A DNA stretch of 43,293 bases from an uncultured Eubacteriales bacterium (GCA_900552105.1 URYH01000012.1:1-43293); one strand, 5' to 3'; shown: positions 14,411 to 21,682, counted from the stretch's first letter. The notes: generated from the sequence alone by a model not told the origin. A program made the numbers and translations.

Positions 14411-14445
14411 AACTTTCTCCATAGTGATAAAATTTCTATATGTAT

Positions 14446-14474
14446 AGTATATATCACTAAACTTTATTTTTCAA
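14446..14474 (-). promoter_or_regulatory. Promoter of the DUF2188 gene
   Basis: On the minus strand TTGAAA (14469-14474), 17 bp and TATACT (14446-14451). An AGTGATA...TATCACT inverted repeat (14423-14429 and 14452-14458) flanks the -10 box and the start site and could be an operator. Confidence 0.65.
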
Positions 14475-14502
14475 CATATTTTTCAAACTTTTTCAATTAT
14501 TG

Positions 14503-14530
14503 TTGACTTATTTTTTCCGTATTCTAAAAT
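14503..14530 (+). promoter_or_regulatory. Promoter of queH (leaderless)
   Basis: TTGACT (14503-14508), 16 bp and TAAAAT (14525-14530) are followed after 6 nt by ATG 14537. There is no SD. Confidence 0.75.
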
Positions 14531-14536
14531 AAAAAC

Positions 14537-15142
14537 ATGAATAAAATCAATTATGACAAACAGTTTACTGAAATAATAAACAACTTGAGCAACAAGCCAA
14601 CGCTTTTGCTCCATTCGTGTTGCGCACCCTGTTCGACCTTGTGTATTGATAGATTAAAACAATATTTTGACCTTACAATATTTTATTACAATCCAAATAT
14701 GAGCGAGATTGACGAATATGAAAAACGCAAAAATGAACAAATCAAATATATTAACCATCTAAACACTTTGGGCGACAACATAAAATTTGTCGAAATTGGT
14801 TTTTGCCAAGACGATTACAAAACAATTGCAAAAGGTCTTGAAAACGAACCAGAAGGAGGTAAAAGATGTTATCTTTGCTACAAACTCCGTCTTGCAAAAA
14901 CACTTGAATGTGCACAAAAAAACACATTTGACTATTTTTGCTCAACTCTTTCTGTCAGTCCCTACAAAAACGCGGAATGGTTAAATCAAATTGGACTATC
15001 GCTTGAAACCAATGACACAAAGTGGCTCCCGTCCGACTTCAAGAAACGCGATGGCTACAAAATCAGCCGACTCATGGCGCGCCAACAAAACCTATATGAA
15101 CAAAATTATTGCGGTTGCATTTATAGCAAAAGAACGACCTAG
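14537..15142 (+). CDS. queH: Epoxyqueuosine reductase QueH
   Basis: QueH is the cobalamin-independent enzyme that reduces epoxyqueuosine to queuosine in tRNA anticodons. The 201-residue protein has the N-terminal HSCCAPCS (Cys28, Cys29, Cys32), a GGKRCYLCYKLRL motif in the middle, FKKRDGYKIS, and a closing YCGCIYS. These cysteines bind the iron-sulfur cluster and the adjacent metal site in the family. Its length is typical. The gene is monocistronic: its own leaderless promoter lies upstream and a terminator shared with clpX lies downstream. Other queuosine genes are not in this window. Confidence 0.93.
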   Translation: MNKINYDKQFTEIINNLSNKPTLLLHSCCAPCSTLCIDRLKQYFDLTIFYYNPNMSEIDEYEKRKNEQIKYINHLNTLGDNIKFVEIGFCQDDYKTIAKGLENEPEGGKRCYLCYKLRLAKTLECAQKNTFDYFCSTLSVSPYKNAEWLNQIGLSLETNDTKWLPSDFKKRDGYKISRLMARQQNLYEQNYCGCIYSKRTT

Positions 15143-15185
15143 TCAATATGAATTTAATAAATTTAAAAAATTTTTAACTCCAAAA

Positions 15186-15216
15186 AAAACAACAGTCAGG
15201 CGACTGTTGCTTTTTT
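15186..15216. terminator. Bidirectional terminator between queH and clpX
   Basis: CAACAGTC (15190-15197) pairs with GACTGTTG (15202-15209), with A and T runs outside. The clpX stop codon (15196-15198) lies inside the hairpin. Confidence 0.88.
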
Positions 15217-16458
15217 CTTTATTATTTTTGCTGGGCTTTGCCCCAAAATGAAATCTTTCGTGATAACAACTTTTTCAATATCTTTTTGGTCGGGAATATC
15301 ATACATCAACCCCAACATTGCTTCTTCCATAATGGTTCGCAGTCCTCTTGCACCCGTTTTGAGTTCAATCGCTTTCTCTGCAACAGCTTCGACTGCATCG
15401 TCTTCAAATTCAAGCGCAACACCATCAATTTTGAACATTTTGATATATTGTTTTATGATTGCGTTTTTTGGAGTTGTCATAATTCTTTTGAGAGAGTCAA
15501 CTTTGAGGTCGCTGAGTCCAACAACAACTGGAAGTCTTCCAACAAACTCTGGAATAAGTCCAAACTTGATTAGGTCATCGGGTTGAATGTTGTTGATTAG
15601 GTCAATTTCATCTTTTTCAACTTTCGTCTTGACATCGGCGGCAAAACCAAGAGTTGAATTTGACATTCTTTTTTCAATGATGTCTTTGAGTTGAACAAAC
15701 GCTCCACCGCAAATAAACAAAATGTTTGTTGTGTCAATTTGAATCATTTCTTGTTGTGGGTGTTTGCGTCCGCCTTGTGGTGGAACAGAAGCAATCGTGC
15801 TTTCAATGATTTTGAGAAGTGCTTGTTGAACACCTTCGCCCGAAACATCGCGTGTGATTGACACATTTTGTGTTTTTCTCGCAATCTTGTCGATTTCGTC
15901 AACGTAAATTATTCCGCGTTGAGCTTTTTCAATGTCATAATCAGCATTTTGAATGAGTTTGAGCAAAATGTTTTCAACGTCTTCTCCAACATAACCCGCT
16001 TCGGTGAGAGTTGTTGCATCGCACGAAGCAAATGGAACATCAAGAATTTTTGCAAGCGTTTTTGCAAGAAGTGTTTTTCCGCAACCTGTTGGTCCAATCA
16101 AAAGGACATTGCTTTTTTCAAGCTCAATGTCGTCACTTTTCTCTTCTTTGTTTTGTTTTTTTGCAAGAATGTTGTGGTTAATTCTTTTGTAGTGATTATA
16201 AACCGCAACAGACAAAACTTTTTTTGCTTGGTCTTGCCCAACAATATATTCGTCAAGTTTTGCTTTGATTTCTTTTGGCGAAGGAAGAACAAGTTCTTTT
16301 TCAATCTTCGTCACATTTTCGTCTTTGATTATCTCTTTGCAAACCTCAATGCAGTCACTGCAAATAAACGCACTTCCGTCTGGACTTGCGATAAGTTTTT
16401 TTACACTTGAATTGCTTTTGCCGCAAAAAGAGCATGTCATATTGCCATTTTGTTTCAT
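15196..16458 (-). CDS. clpX: ClpX, ATP-dependent unfoldase of the ClpXP protease
   Basis: ClpX unfolds tagged proteins and feeds them into ClpP. The 420-residue protein has the N-terminal zinc-binding domain (Cys9, Cys12, Cys33, Cys36). Its AAA+ core has Walker A GPTGCGKT (about 122-129), Walker B GIIYVDEIDKIA and a sensor region near ARGLRTIMEEAMLG. GAGG precedes the ATG. It follows clpP in the tig-clpP-clpX order, which is common in bacteria. The 92-nt gap to clpP contains a hairpin (16513-16542), so clpX may be partly separately expressed. Confidence 0.97.
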   Translation of the reverse strand: MKQNGNMTCSFCGKSNSSVKKLIASPDGSAFICSDCIEVCKEIIKDENVTKIEKELVLPSPKEIKAKLDEYIVGQDQAKKVLSVAVYNHYKRINHNILAKKQNKEEKSDDIELEKSNVLLIGPTGCGKTLLAKTLAKILDVPFASCDATTLTEAGYVGEDVENILLKLIQNADYDIEKAQRGIIYVDEIDKIARKTQNVSITRDVSGEGVQQALLKIIESTIASVPPQGGRKHPQQEMIQIDTTNILFICGGAFVQLKDIIEKRMSNSTLGFAADVKTKVEKDEIDLINNIQPDDLIKFGLIPEFVGRLPVVVGLSDLKVDSLKRIMTTPKNAIIKQYIKMFKIDGVALEFEDDAVEAVAEKAIELKTGARGLRTIMEEAMLGLMYDIPDQKDIEKVVITKDFILGQSPAKIIKKKATVA

Positions 16459-16512
16459 AATTTCCTCAATTTAATATTTTCAATTAACTTGAAAATAAAC
16501 CCAATTTAAGCA

Positions 16513-16542
16513 TTTATGCTCGCGAAAACTCGTGAGCATAAA
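16513..16542. other. Hairpin in the clpP-clpX gap
   Basis: TTTATGCTC (16513-16521) pairs with GAGCATAAA (16534-16542), and an inner CGA/TCG extends the stem past one mismatch. The T-tract is on the plus strand only, so for the minus-strand clp operon it is a stem without the run expected of an intrinsic terminator. Confidence 0.6.
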
Positions 16543-16550
16543 CTTTTTTG

Positions 16551-17132
16551 TTATTTTCTTTTGTCAAAGATTTTGTCAACAAGTCCGTAATTTACTGCCT
16601 CGTCTGCACTCATATAAAAATCTCTATCTGTGTCTTTTTCAATTTTTTCAAGTGGCTGAGATGTGTTTTCACTCAAAATCTTGTTGATTTTTTGCTTTAT
16701 TTTTTGCATATGTCGTGCTTGAATTTCAATGTCGCTCGCCTGACCTTGCGCTCCGCCCAAAGGTTGATGAATCATGATTTCACTGTTTGGCAAAGCAAAT
16801 CTCTTGCCCTTTGTTCCAGAACTAAGAAGGAATGCCCCCATTGATGCAGCAAGTCCAATGCAAATTGTTGAAACATCACACTTGATGTAGTTGAGAGTGT
16901 CATAGATTGCAAGTCCCGCCGAAACACTTCCGCCTGGGCTGTTGATGTAAAGATATATATCTTTGTCTGGGTTTTTGCCTTCAAGGTATATGAGTTGAGC
17001 AACAACGCTGTTTGCAACTGCATCATTAATCTCCCCTGACAAGAAAATTATTCTGTCCTCAAGAAGTCTTGAATAGATGTCGTATGAGCGTTCGCCCCCA
17101 CTGACTTGGTCAACGACCATTGGAATTAACAT
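16551..17132 (-). CDS. clpP: ClpP protease subunit
   Basis: ClpP forms the barrel-shaped serine protease that degrades proteins delivered by ClpX. The 193-residue protein has the catalytic triad at the standard numbering: Ser97 in GLAASMG, His122 in MIHQPLGG and Asp171 in KDTDRD. The start is ATG 17132, placed 5 nt after AGAGG; a GTG at 17138 is too close to that SD. It begins 12 nt after the stop of tig, so the two are co-transcribed. The N-terminus (MLIPMVV) matches mature ClpP axial-loop sequences, and only a short propeptide, if any, is present. Confidence 0.98.
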   Translation of the reverse strand: MLIPMVVDQVSGGERSYDIYSRLLEDRIIFLSGEINDAVANSVVAQLIYLEGKNPDKDIYLYINSPGGSVSAGLAIYDTLNYIKCDVSTICIGLAASMGAFLLSSGTKGKRFALPNSEIMIHQPLGGAQGQASDIEIQARHMQKIKQKINKILSENTSQPLEKIEKDTDRDFYMSADEAVNYGLVDKIFDKRK

Positions 17133-17144
17133 AGTCACCTCTAA

Positions 17145-18431
17145 TTACTTTATTATGTTGTTATCTTTCAAATATGCAAAAAGTTTGTCCATAAGCATTT
17201 CATTTTCCATATAAGCAATTTGTCTTTCGCCAAGTTGTTTCTTGTATTGTTCAACGTCCTTTTTATAAAGGTCTGCCATTGATTTGATTTTTGCCATTAA
17301 TTCTGTTTCTGATACAAGCAAATTTTCTTTTTTGATAAGTGCTTCCAAAACAAGACGAATTTTGACTTGTCTTTTTGCTTGGTCAAGAGTTGTTTCTTTC
17401 ATTTGCTCAATGGTTGAGTTGGTTGCTTTGAGATAACTTTCCATTGTCATGCCTTGATATTGAAGTCTGAGTTCAAAGTCACGAATGAAAGCATCTTGTT
17501 GGCGGTCAATGAGAATTTGTGGAATTTCAACTTCACTGCTGTCAACAATTTTGTCAACCATTGCATTTTCAAGTTCGCGTTCAACTTTGATTTCAAGGTT
17601 CTTTTCAAGTTTTGCTTTGATGTCTGCCTTGAGGTCATCAAGAGTTTCAAACTCGCTTACGCTTGAAGCAAACTCGTCGTTAAGTTCAGGAAGTTCTTTT
17701 TCTTCAATCTTGTGAAGAGTGACAGCAAACTCTGCATCACGTCCAGCAAGTTTCTCTTCTGGATAGCCTTCTGGGAATTTGACTTTAACAACTTTGTCTT
17801 CTCCTGCATTCATACCAACAATTTGGTCTTCAAATGTATCAATGAATGAGTGTGAGCCAAGTTCGAGTTTATAGTTGTTTGCAGCGCCGCCTTCAAATTT
17901 TTCTCCATCAACGCTTCCAACAAAGTCAATTTCAGCCATGTCGCCAAGTTGAGCAGGTCTTCCCAAAACTTCAACAAAGCGCACTTGTTTTTGACGGAGT
18001 CTTTCGAGTTCTGCGTCAACATCACTCTCTTTGATTTTTGCTTTGTTCTTTTTGAATTCAAGACCAGTGTAAGCGCCAAGTGTCACTTCTGGAACAACTT
18101 GAATTGTTGCAACGAGAACAAGTCCATTTTCGTCAAAACTTTGAAGTTTGATGTCAGGATGTGCGATTGGCAAAACATCTCTTTCAGTTTCAAGATAGTC
18201 ATTATATGCGTGAGAGAAAACTTCATCCAACGCGTCATCAAAGAAAATGCCTTCGCCATAAAGTTTTTCAATCACTTTTCTTGGTGCTTTGCCTTTTCTG
18301 AATCCTTGAATGTTGAATCTTCCTTTGTTTTTTTCGTAAGCAAATTCAGTTGCTTTTTCCCATTCGTCATGAGAAAACTTAAATTCGACTTCAATTTGAT
18401 TTTTTTCTAATTTTTTTGATTTGTATTCCAT
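17145..18431 (-). CDS. tig: Trigger factor
   Basis: Trigger factor is the ribosome-bound chaperone and peptidyl-prolyl isomerase. The 428-residue protein has the ribosome-binding domain with FNIQGFRKGKAPRKVIE (about residues 37-53), which contains the GFRxGxxP signature. A PPIase domain at about 155-240 includes GDMAEIDFVGSVDGEKFEGG, and a long helical C-terminal domain follows. AGGAG precedes the ATG and a promoter lies just upstream, so this is the first gene of the tig-clpP-clpX operon. I saw no CtsR or CIRCE site near the promoter. Confidence 0.97.
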   Translation of the reverse strand: MEYKSKKLEKNQIEVEFKFSHDEWEKATEFAYEKNKGRFNIQGFRKGKAPRKVIEKLYGEGIFFDDALDEVFSHAYNDYLETERDVLPIAHPDIKLQSFDENGLVLVATIQVVPEVTLGAYTGLEFKKNKAKIKESDVDAELERLRQKQVRFVEVLGRPAQLGDMAEIDFVGSVDGEKFEGGAANNYKLELGSHSFIDTFEDQIVGMNAGEDKVVKVKFPEGYPEEKLAGRDAEFAVTLHKIEEKELPELNDEFASSVSEFETLDDLKADIKAKLEKNLEIKVERELENAMVDKIVDSSEVEIPQILIDRQQDAFIRDFELRLQYQGMTMESYLKATNSTIEQMKETTLDQAKRQVKIRLVLEALIKKENLLVSETELMAKIKSMADLYKKDVEQYKKQLGERQIAYMENEMLMDKLFAYLKDNNIIK

Positions 18432-18458
18432 AATTTCTCCTTAAAATTTAGCAAATAA

Positions 18459-18486
18459 AGTATACCATAATTTTTATAAAACACAA
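18459..18486 (-). promoter_or_regulatory. Promoter of tig-clpP-clpX
   Basis: On the minus strand TTGTGT (18481-18486), 16 bp and TATACT (18459-18464) are followed by a leader with AGGAG before ATG 18431. Confidence 0.65.
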
Positions 18487-18503
18487 GGGATTAGGCTTGA
18501 TTT

Positions 18504-18890
18504 TCAAAAAAGAAAAAACAAACTCACGCCCCAAAGTGCAATTATTATTGTCAGCGATATAAAAAACCTTTTTTTTCTGATTTCGCTCATGTGTTCAGAC
18601 AAAAACATATCTTTTTCTTGTTTGCCTGGATTGAGACATTGTTCGCGAGTGATTATCCCCGCGTTGAGAAGTTCGGCAAGATAGAGCGGCATGTCTTCAT
18701 CCAAAAGTTTTTTGAAATCTTTTAGTCGCAGAATTTGAAAGACTGTGAGAACAATCCCCCAAACAATAACAAATGAAAAAACCGCATACTTGAATTCACG
18801 CAAAAATTTGAGCCCAATAAGTGAGCCCAAACTTAACGCTCCAAGAACAGAAAAGACTGTTATCCAAATCGTCTTTTGTTTTCTTTCCAT
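18504..18890 (-). CDS. Small membrane protein, unknown function, 128 aa
   Basis: I do not recognise it. Two adjacent hydrophobic helices (about residues 7-30 and 34-57) are followed by a charged cytoplasmic-type segment containing LAELLNAGIITREQCLNPG, and then a C-terminal helix (about 108-126). The middle segment looks like a short helical domain of the SHOCT type, which often sits beside membrane helices (LxxLxxxGxIT/SxxE), but it is degenerate. The start ATG overlaps the stop of the upstream gene (TAATG), so translation is coupled; an in-frame ATG at 18977 would lie deep inside that gene. Confidence 0.75.
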   Translation of the reverse strand: MERKQKTIWITVFSVLGALSLGSLIGLKFLREFKYAVFSFVIVWGIVLTVFQILRLKDFKKLLDEDMPLYLAELLNAGIITREQCLNPGKQEKDMFLSEHMSEIRKKRFFISLTIIIALWGVSLFFLF

Positions 18891-19174
18891 TATCTCAAAA
18901 TCAAAAGTGTGATAATCGCTGTCACGCAAACCGCATAAAGCACAATCCACACAACTCCTTTCTTTGTTCTGACCCACATGAATGCAGTGAGCATAACAAG
19001 AACATAGGCAATGATTTCGCCAACAAGCCTCATCGCACTAATCACTTGCGCTTCAACTCCAACTGCTTGCAAAACAACTTGCAAAACAAGTGCGACAGCA
19101 ATAAGAACTGTTGCCAAAAACGCAACAAGACTCATAAATCTTTTAAATTTTAAATTTGTGTTTGGATTACTCAT
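18890..19174 (-). CDS. Small three-helix membrane protein, 94 aa
   Basis: I do not recognise it. Three hydrophobic helices occupy about residues 15-37, 43-66 and 71-92, with a short polar N-terminus. AAGGAG lies 5 nt before ATG 19174. It forms a two-gene unit with the downstream 128-aa membrane protein (1-nt overlap), so the two probably work together in the membrane. Confidence 0.75.
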   Translation of the reverse strand: MSNPNTNLKFKRFMSLVAFLATVLIAVALVLQVVLQAVGVEAQVISAMRLVGEIIAYVLVMLTAFMWVRTKKGVVWIVLYAVCVTAIITLLILR

Positions 19175-19191
19175 AAAATCTCCTTCAGGAT

Positions 19192-19219
19192 ATTCTATCA
19201 AAATATATGTTAGTTTCAA
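19192..19219 (-). promoter_or_regulatory. Promoter of the two small membrane-protein genes
   Basis: On the minus strand TTGAAA (19214-19219), 16 bp and TAGAAT (19192-19197) are followed by AAGGAG and ATG 19174. Confidence 0.6.
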
Positions 19220-19263
19220 AACAAAATACAATTATATCCGAAAAACTTTGTCGCAAAAAAGAC

Positions 19264-20172
19264 CTAAATTTTTTCGAGAACTTTTTGAAAATAGTCCGGA
19301 AGCGGACACTCAAAACTCAAAGTTTGCCCAGTTCTTGGATGCATAAACTCGATGTAGTGCGAATGAAGAAGTTGACCAGAAAGCCCAAACTTTGTGTCCT
19401 TTTTGCCATAGACATCGTCCCCAACAACGGGGTGCCCAATATATTTTGCATGAACTCTGATTTGGTGCGTTCTGCCTGTTTTTAAAGAAAACTCACAAAA
19501 CGTGTAATGTGCAAAACGCTTTTTCACTTCCATATGAGTGATGGCAACTTTGCCCTTCCCTTTTGGCACAACCGCCATTTTCTTGCGGTCATTTGGATTT
19601 CTTGCAATGTTTGTTTCAATGTCTTTTTCGTCAAACTTCACAACACCTTCAAGCAAAGCGTAATACTTTCGTTTGCATGTCTTTGTTTCGATTTGCCTTG
19701 AAAGACTGATGTGTGCCAAATCTGTTTTTGCAACAAGCATAACTCCAGATGTGTTTTTGTCGAGCCTATGCACAATCCCAGGTCTGACGACACCATTTAT
19801 GGAGCTCAAATTTTTCACTTGAAACAAAAGCCCATTAACCAAAGTCGCTTCATCACAACTCGCACTCGGATGCACAACAAGTCCCTGTGGTTTGTTGATG
19901 ACAAGCAAGTCATCATCTTCATACAAGATTTCAAAATCAACTTTTTGAGGGGCAAGATTGAGCGTTTTGTCTTCTGGAATTTCAACACACACGCATTGCC
20001 CCGTTTTGAGTTTTTCCCCCGCTTTGACCACTTTGCCATCAACCAAGATTTTGCCGTCGTGAATTAGATTTGTTATTCTTGCACGCGTGATGTCGCTTGT
20101 GTTCTCAAGAACAAATTTGTCAAGTCGAATATTCGCATCATTTGGAGTCACTTGAAGATTTATCTTTTCCAC
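19264..20172 (-). CDS. RluD-family 23S rRNA pseudouridine synthase
   Basis: These enzymes convert uridines to pseudouridine in large-subunit rRNA. The 302-residue protein has an N-terminal S4 RNA-binding domain (IRLDKFVLENTSDITRARI). The catalytic HRLDKNTSG with its Asp follows at about residue 135, and the RTHQIRVHAKYIGHPVVGD motif is at about 225. The start is GTG 20172: GGAGG lies 6 nt upstream, while the longer in-frame TTG at 20187 precedes that SD. It begins 35 nt inside the end of lspA and is co-transcribed with it, a common arrangement in Firmicutes. Assignment to RluD rather than RluC or another paralogue is by general family resemblance. Confidence 0.93.
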   Translation of the reverse strand: MEKINLQVTPNDANIRLDKFVLENTSDITRARITNLIHDGKILVDGKVVKAGEKLKTGQCVCVEIPEDKTLNLAPQKVDFEILYEDDDLLVINKPQGLVVHPSASCDEATLVNGLLFQVKNLSSINGVVRPGIVHRLDKNTSGVMLVAKTDLAHISLSRQIETKTCKRKYYALLEGVVKFDEKDIETNIARNPNDRKKMAVVPKGKGKVAITHMEVKKRFAHYTFCEFSLKTGRTHQIRVHAKYIGHPVVGDDVYGKKDTKFGLSGQLLHSHYIEFMHPRTGQTLSFECPLPDYFQKVLEKI

Positions 20173-20635
20173 TTCTCGCCTCCACAAAAATCAAAAATAT
20201 ACAAAACAAAACAACCCCAACACAAAGAAAACTATCCGCAATATTAAAAATCGGAAAATTCATAAAATCAAGTTTTATGAAATCTCTGACATATCCAAAA
20301 GCAATTCTGTCATACAAATTGCCAATCGCTCCACCAAATATCATTGAAAAAGAAATGTAATACAAAAGATTTGGCTTTTTGATAAAATGATTTAAAACAA
20401 AAAGTGCAGCCAAAAATATGATTGAAATCACAATCAACCACACCGTTGCATTTGAAAACATGCTCCAAGCCGCGCCTGTGTTTTTGTGTCCACCCTCGAT
20501 TGAAATAAACCCTTTCAAAAAATCATATGAGTTGTCGCCAATCAAATATTTTGACAACTGGTCAAAAAGAACAACCAACGCCACAACAACACAAAAGGTC
20601 ACAACAAACTTGACATTAACTTTAAATTTTTTCAT
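20138..20635 (-). CDS. lspA: Lipoprotein signal peptidase (signal peptidase II)
   Basis: LspA cleaves the signal peptide of prolipoproteins after Lgt has lipidated the cysteine. The 165-residue protein has four membrane helices and the two catalytic aspartates, Asp118 in YVRDF and Asp134 in FNIADS. Both lie in the family context GGAIGNLYDRI and IFNIADSF. An upstream in-frame TTG overlaps the -10 box, so ATG 20635 is the start. It sits 8 nt after a TATAAT with no SD and is therefore near-leaderless, like lgt in the same window. The last 35 nt overlap the rluD-type gene. Confidence 0.95.
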   Translation of the reverse strand: MKKFKVNVKFVVTFCVVVALVVLFDQLSKYLIGDNSYDFLKGFISIEGGHKNTGAAWSMFSNATVWLIVISIIFLAALFVLNHFIKKPNLLYYISFSMIFGGAIGNLYDRIAFGYVRDFIKLDFMNFPIFNIADSFLCVGVVLFCIFLIFVEARSGKDKSSSDSK

Positions 20636-20643
20636 CAAAAACA

Positions 20644-20671
20644 ATTATACTTTTTCAAAAACTTTCGTCAA
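20644..20671 (-). promoter_or_regulatory. Promoter of lspA (leaderless)
   Basis: On the minus strand TTGACG (20666-20671), 16 bp and TATAAT (20644-20649) are followed after 8 nt by ATG 20635. No SD is seen. Confidence 0.75.
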
Positions 20672-20702
20672 CAAATTATGGGTTGATTGCTCGGTTGTTG
20701 CA

Positions 20703-20936
20703 TCAATCACAATCATCAACCTCGCCCAACATATAATCCATGCGAACACCAAACAATTTCACAATGAACACAAATTTGTCAATTCTCGGCTCCGACACCC
20801 CTTCACACCATTTTTCAACCAACTTTTCGCTCACTCCAACCACATCTGCAAGTTCCGCATTTGTGATGCCCCGCTCTTTCATCAATCCTTTCAATCTTTT
20901 CCCAAATGTCATTGCCACTGTTTTATTTTTTATCAT
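20703..20936 (-). CDS. XRE-family regulator, 77 aa
   Basis: A small single-domain helix-turn-helix protein of the Cro/CI (XRE) type. Residues 11-65 hold the five-helix domain, with ITNAELADVVGVSEKLVEKW as helices two and three, the DNA-reading pair. The C-terminus is acidic (GEVDDCD). A GGAGG SD precedes the ATG. It is divergent from a second XRE gene starting at 21022, and the 85-nt gap between them holds two matching inverted repeats. The pair therefore looks like a Cro/CI-type switch or an autoregulated pair. No toxin gene or phage gene is adjacent. Confidence 0.9.
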   Translation of the reverse strand: MIKNKTVAMTFGKRLKGLMKERGITNAELADVVGVSEKLVEKWCEGVSEPRIDKFVFIVKLFGVRMDYMLGEVDDCD

Positions 20937-20958
20937 GTTTTCGCCTCCGAAAAATTAG

Positions 20959-20971
20959 TACCGATTTGGTA
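20959..20971. promoter_or_regulatory. Operator-like inverted repeat 1 (TACC-N5-GGTA)
   Basis: TACCGATTTGGTA is a perfect 4+4 inverted repeat with a 5-nt centre, lying on the side of the minus-strand XRE gene. Its centre is exactly 30 bp from that of the second copy. Confidence 0.7.
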
Positions 20972-20988
20972 CATTTTAACTATATTAT

Positions 20989-21001
20989 TACCATATTGGT
21001 A
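20989..21001. promoter_or_regulatory. Operator-like inverted repeat 2 (TACC-N5-GGTA)
   Basis: TACCATATTGGTA overlaps the first two bases of a TACAAT (21000-21005) that can serve as the -10 box of the plus-strand XRE gene. Binding here should block that promoter. Confidence 0.7.
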
Positions 21002-21021
21002 CAATATGTAAAGTGAAAACA

Positions 21022-21222
21022 ATGGATATTGGAAAAAAGTTAAAAGAATTAAGAAAAGAAAACAACTACACTCAACAAAATGTTGCGGATTTTTTGCGCG
21101 TAAGTAGAGTTGTTTATAATCGTTACGAAAATAATCAAAGAGAAATACCGATTGAAATAGTTTGCAATCTTGCTGACTTGTATCATGTTTCGGTCGATTA
21201 CATTTGCGGAAGAGATATATAA
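21022..21222 (+). CDS. XRE-family regulator, 66 aa
   Basis: A single-domain Cro/CI-type regulator. Residues 3-60 hold IGKKLKELRKENNYTQQNVA, then FLRVSRVVYNRYENNQREIP and a closing LADLYHVSVDYICGR, which is a textbook XRE domain. The start could also be the in-frame GTG at 21013, which lies 7 nt after TACAAT and would be leaderless; I list the ATG. The gene is divergent from the 77-aa XRE gene and both are likely controlled from the two TACC-N5-GGTA sites. A terminator follows at 21247-21275. Confidence 0.9.
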   Translation: MDIGKKLKELRKENNYTQQNVADFLRVSRVVYNRYENNQREIPIEIVCNLADLYHVSVDYICGRDI

Positions 21223-21246
21223 ACTTTTTACACACTCCCGACCACC

Positions 21247-21275
21247 CCCCATGAACAAAACCATGGGGTGTTTTT
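21247..21275 (+). terminator. Terminator of the plus-strand XRE gene
   Basis: CCCCATG (21247-21253) pairs with CATGGGG (21262-21268), followed by TG and T5. Confidence 0.8.
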
Positions 21276-21308
21276 CTATCAAAACTTATTACAAAAAATT
21301 CTTTCTTC

Positions 21309-21339
21309 AAGAGTTATGGCATTCTTTGCCTTAACTCTT
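21309..21339. repeat. Short intergenic hairpin
   Basis: AAGAGTTA (21309-21316) pairs with TAACTCTT (21332-21339), and inner GGCA/TGCC pairing continues the stem. It belongs to a 460-nt geneless stretch made almost entirely of inverted repeats. Confidence 0.7.
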
Positions 21340-21353
21340 CTTATTAGCCGACA

Positions 21354-21437
21354 TGCATAAACAATAAAAGGGTGTCAAGTGTTTGAGAACATCGTTCTCA
21401 AATGCACTTGCACTTGACACTCTTTTGTGTTTATGCA
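21354..21437. repeat. 84-nt long imperfect hairpin
   Basis: The outer arms TGCATAAACA (21354-21363) and TGTTTATGCA (21428-21437) are perfect. Inside, GTGTCAAGTG (21372-21381) pairs with CACTTGACAC (21411-21420), and TTTGAGAAC pairs with GTTCTCAAA across an ATC loop. An 8-nt bulge (21403-21410) duplicates part of the arm. The nearest genes are more than 100 nt away, so it could be a small structured RNA, an mRNA-end element or a mobile palindrome. Confidence 0.8.
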
Positions 21438-21454
21438 AATAAAAAGGTTTAACA

Positions 21455-21503
21455 AGATTTCTCCCCAATGGTCGAGGCGTTGAAACCCGAGGTCGAAATG
21501 ACA
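21455..21503. repeat. AGATTTCTC...TCGAAATGAC-type intergenic repeat
   Basis: The block starts AAGATTTCTCCCC and ends GGTCGAAATGAC, with GGTCGA present twice inside (21470-21475 and 21491-21496). Sequences bounded by AGATTTCTC and GAAATGAC are common dispersed intergenic repeats in bacterial and metagenomic genomes. I recognise the ends but cannot count copies here. Confidence 0.55.
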
Positions 21504-21519
21504 CGAGCGAAGATATTAA

Positions 21520-21561
21520 AAAGAAAAAAAGATTTGTCAGATTTACAAATCTTTCTTTTTT
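21520..21561. terminator. Bidirectional terminator-like hairpin
   Basis: AGATTTGT (21530-21537) pairs with ACAAATCT (21545-21552), with long A and T tracts on either side. Confidence 0.75.
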
Positions 21562-21615
21562 ATATCAATCGAGTTGACTCCTTGCCCCGCTCCGCCAAGG
21601 GTGGTTTCAAGGGGT

Positions 21616-21673
21616 GTGGGGAAAATCCAAATTCCCCACGCTTTTTGGTTCTTTTTCGCAACCGAAAAAGAAC
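21616..21673. repeat. Double inverted repeat, second copy
   Basis: GTGGGGAA (21616-21623) pairs with TTCCCCAC (21632-21639), and GTTCTTTTTCG (21648-21658) pairs with CGAAAAAGAAC (21663-21673). It has the same layout as 1-59 and shares the linker GCTTTTTG between the two hairpins. The first hairpins differ in sequence, but both arms change together, which implies the fold matters. Confidence 0.75.
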
Positions 21674-21682
21674 AACCCTTTT

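Noticed and set aside
15868..16410. 181-codon plus-strand frame opposite clpX
   Set aside because: Shadow of clpX, which has complete zinc-finger and AAA+ motifs; no SD or promoter for the plus frame.
17949..18410. 153-codon plus-strand frame opposite tig
   Set aside because: Antisense shadow of the trigger factor gene with Phe/Cys-rich, unlikely composition.
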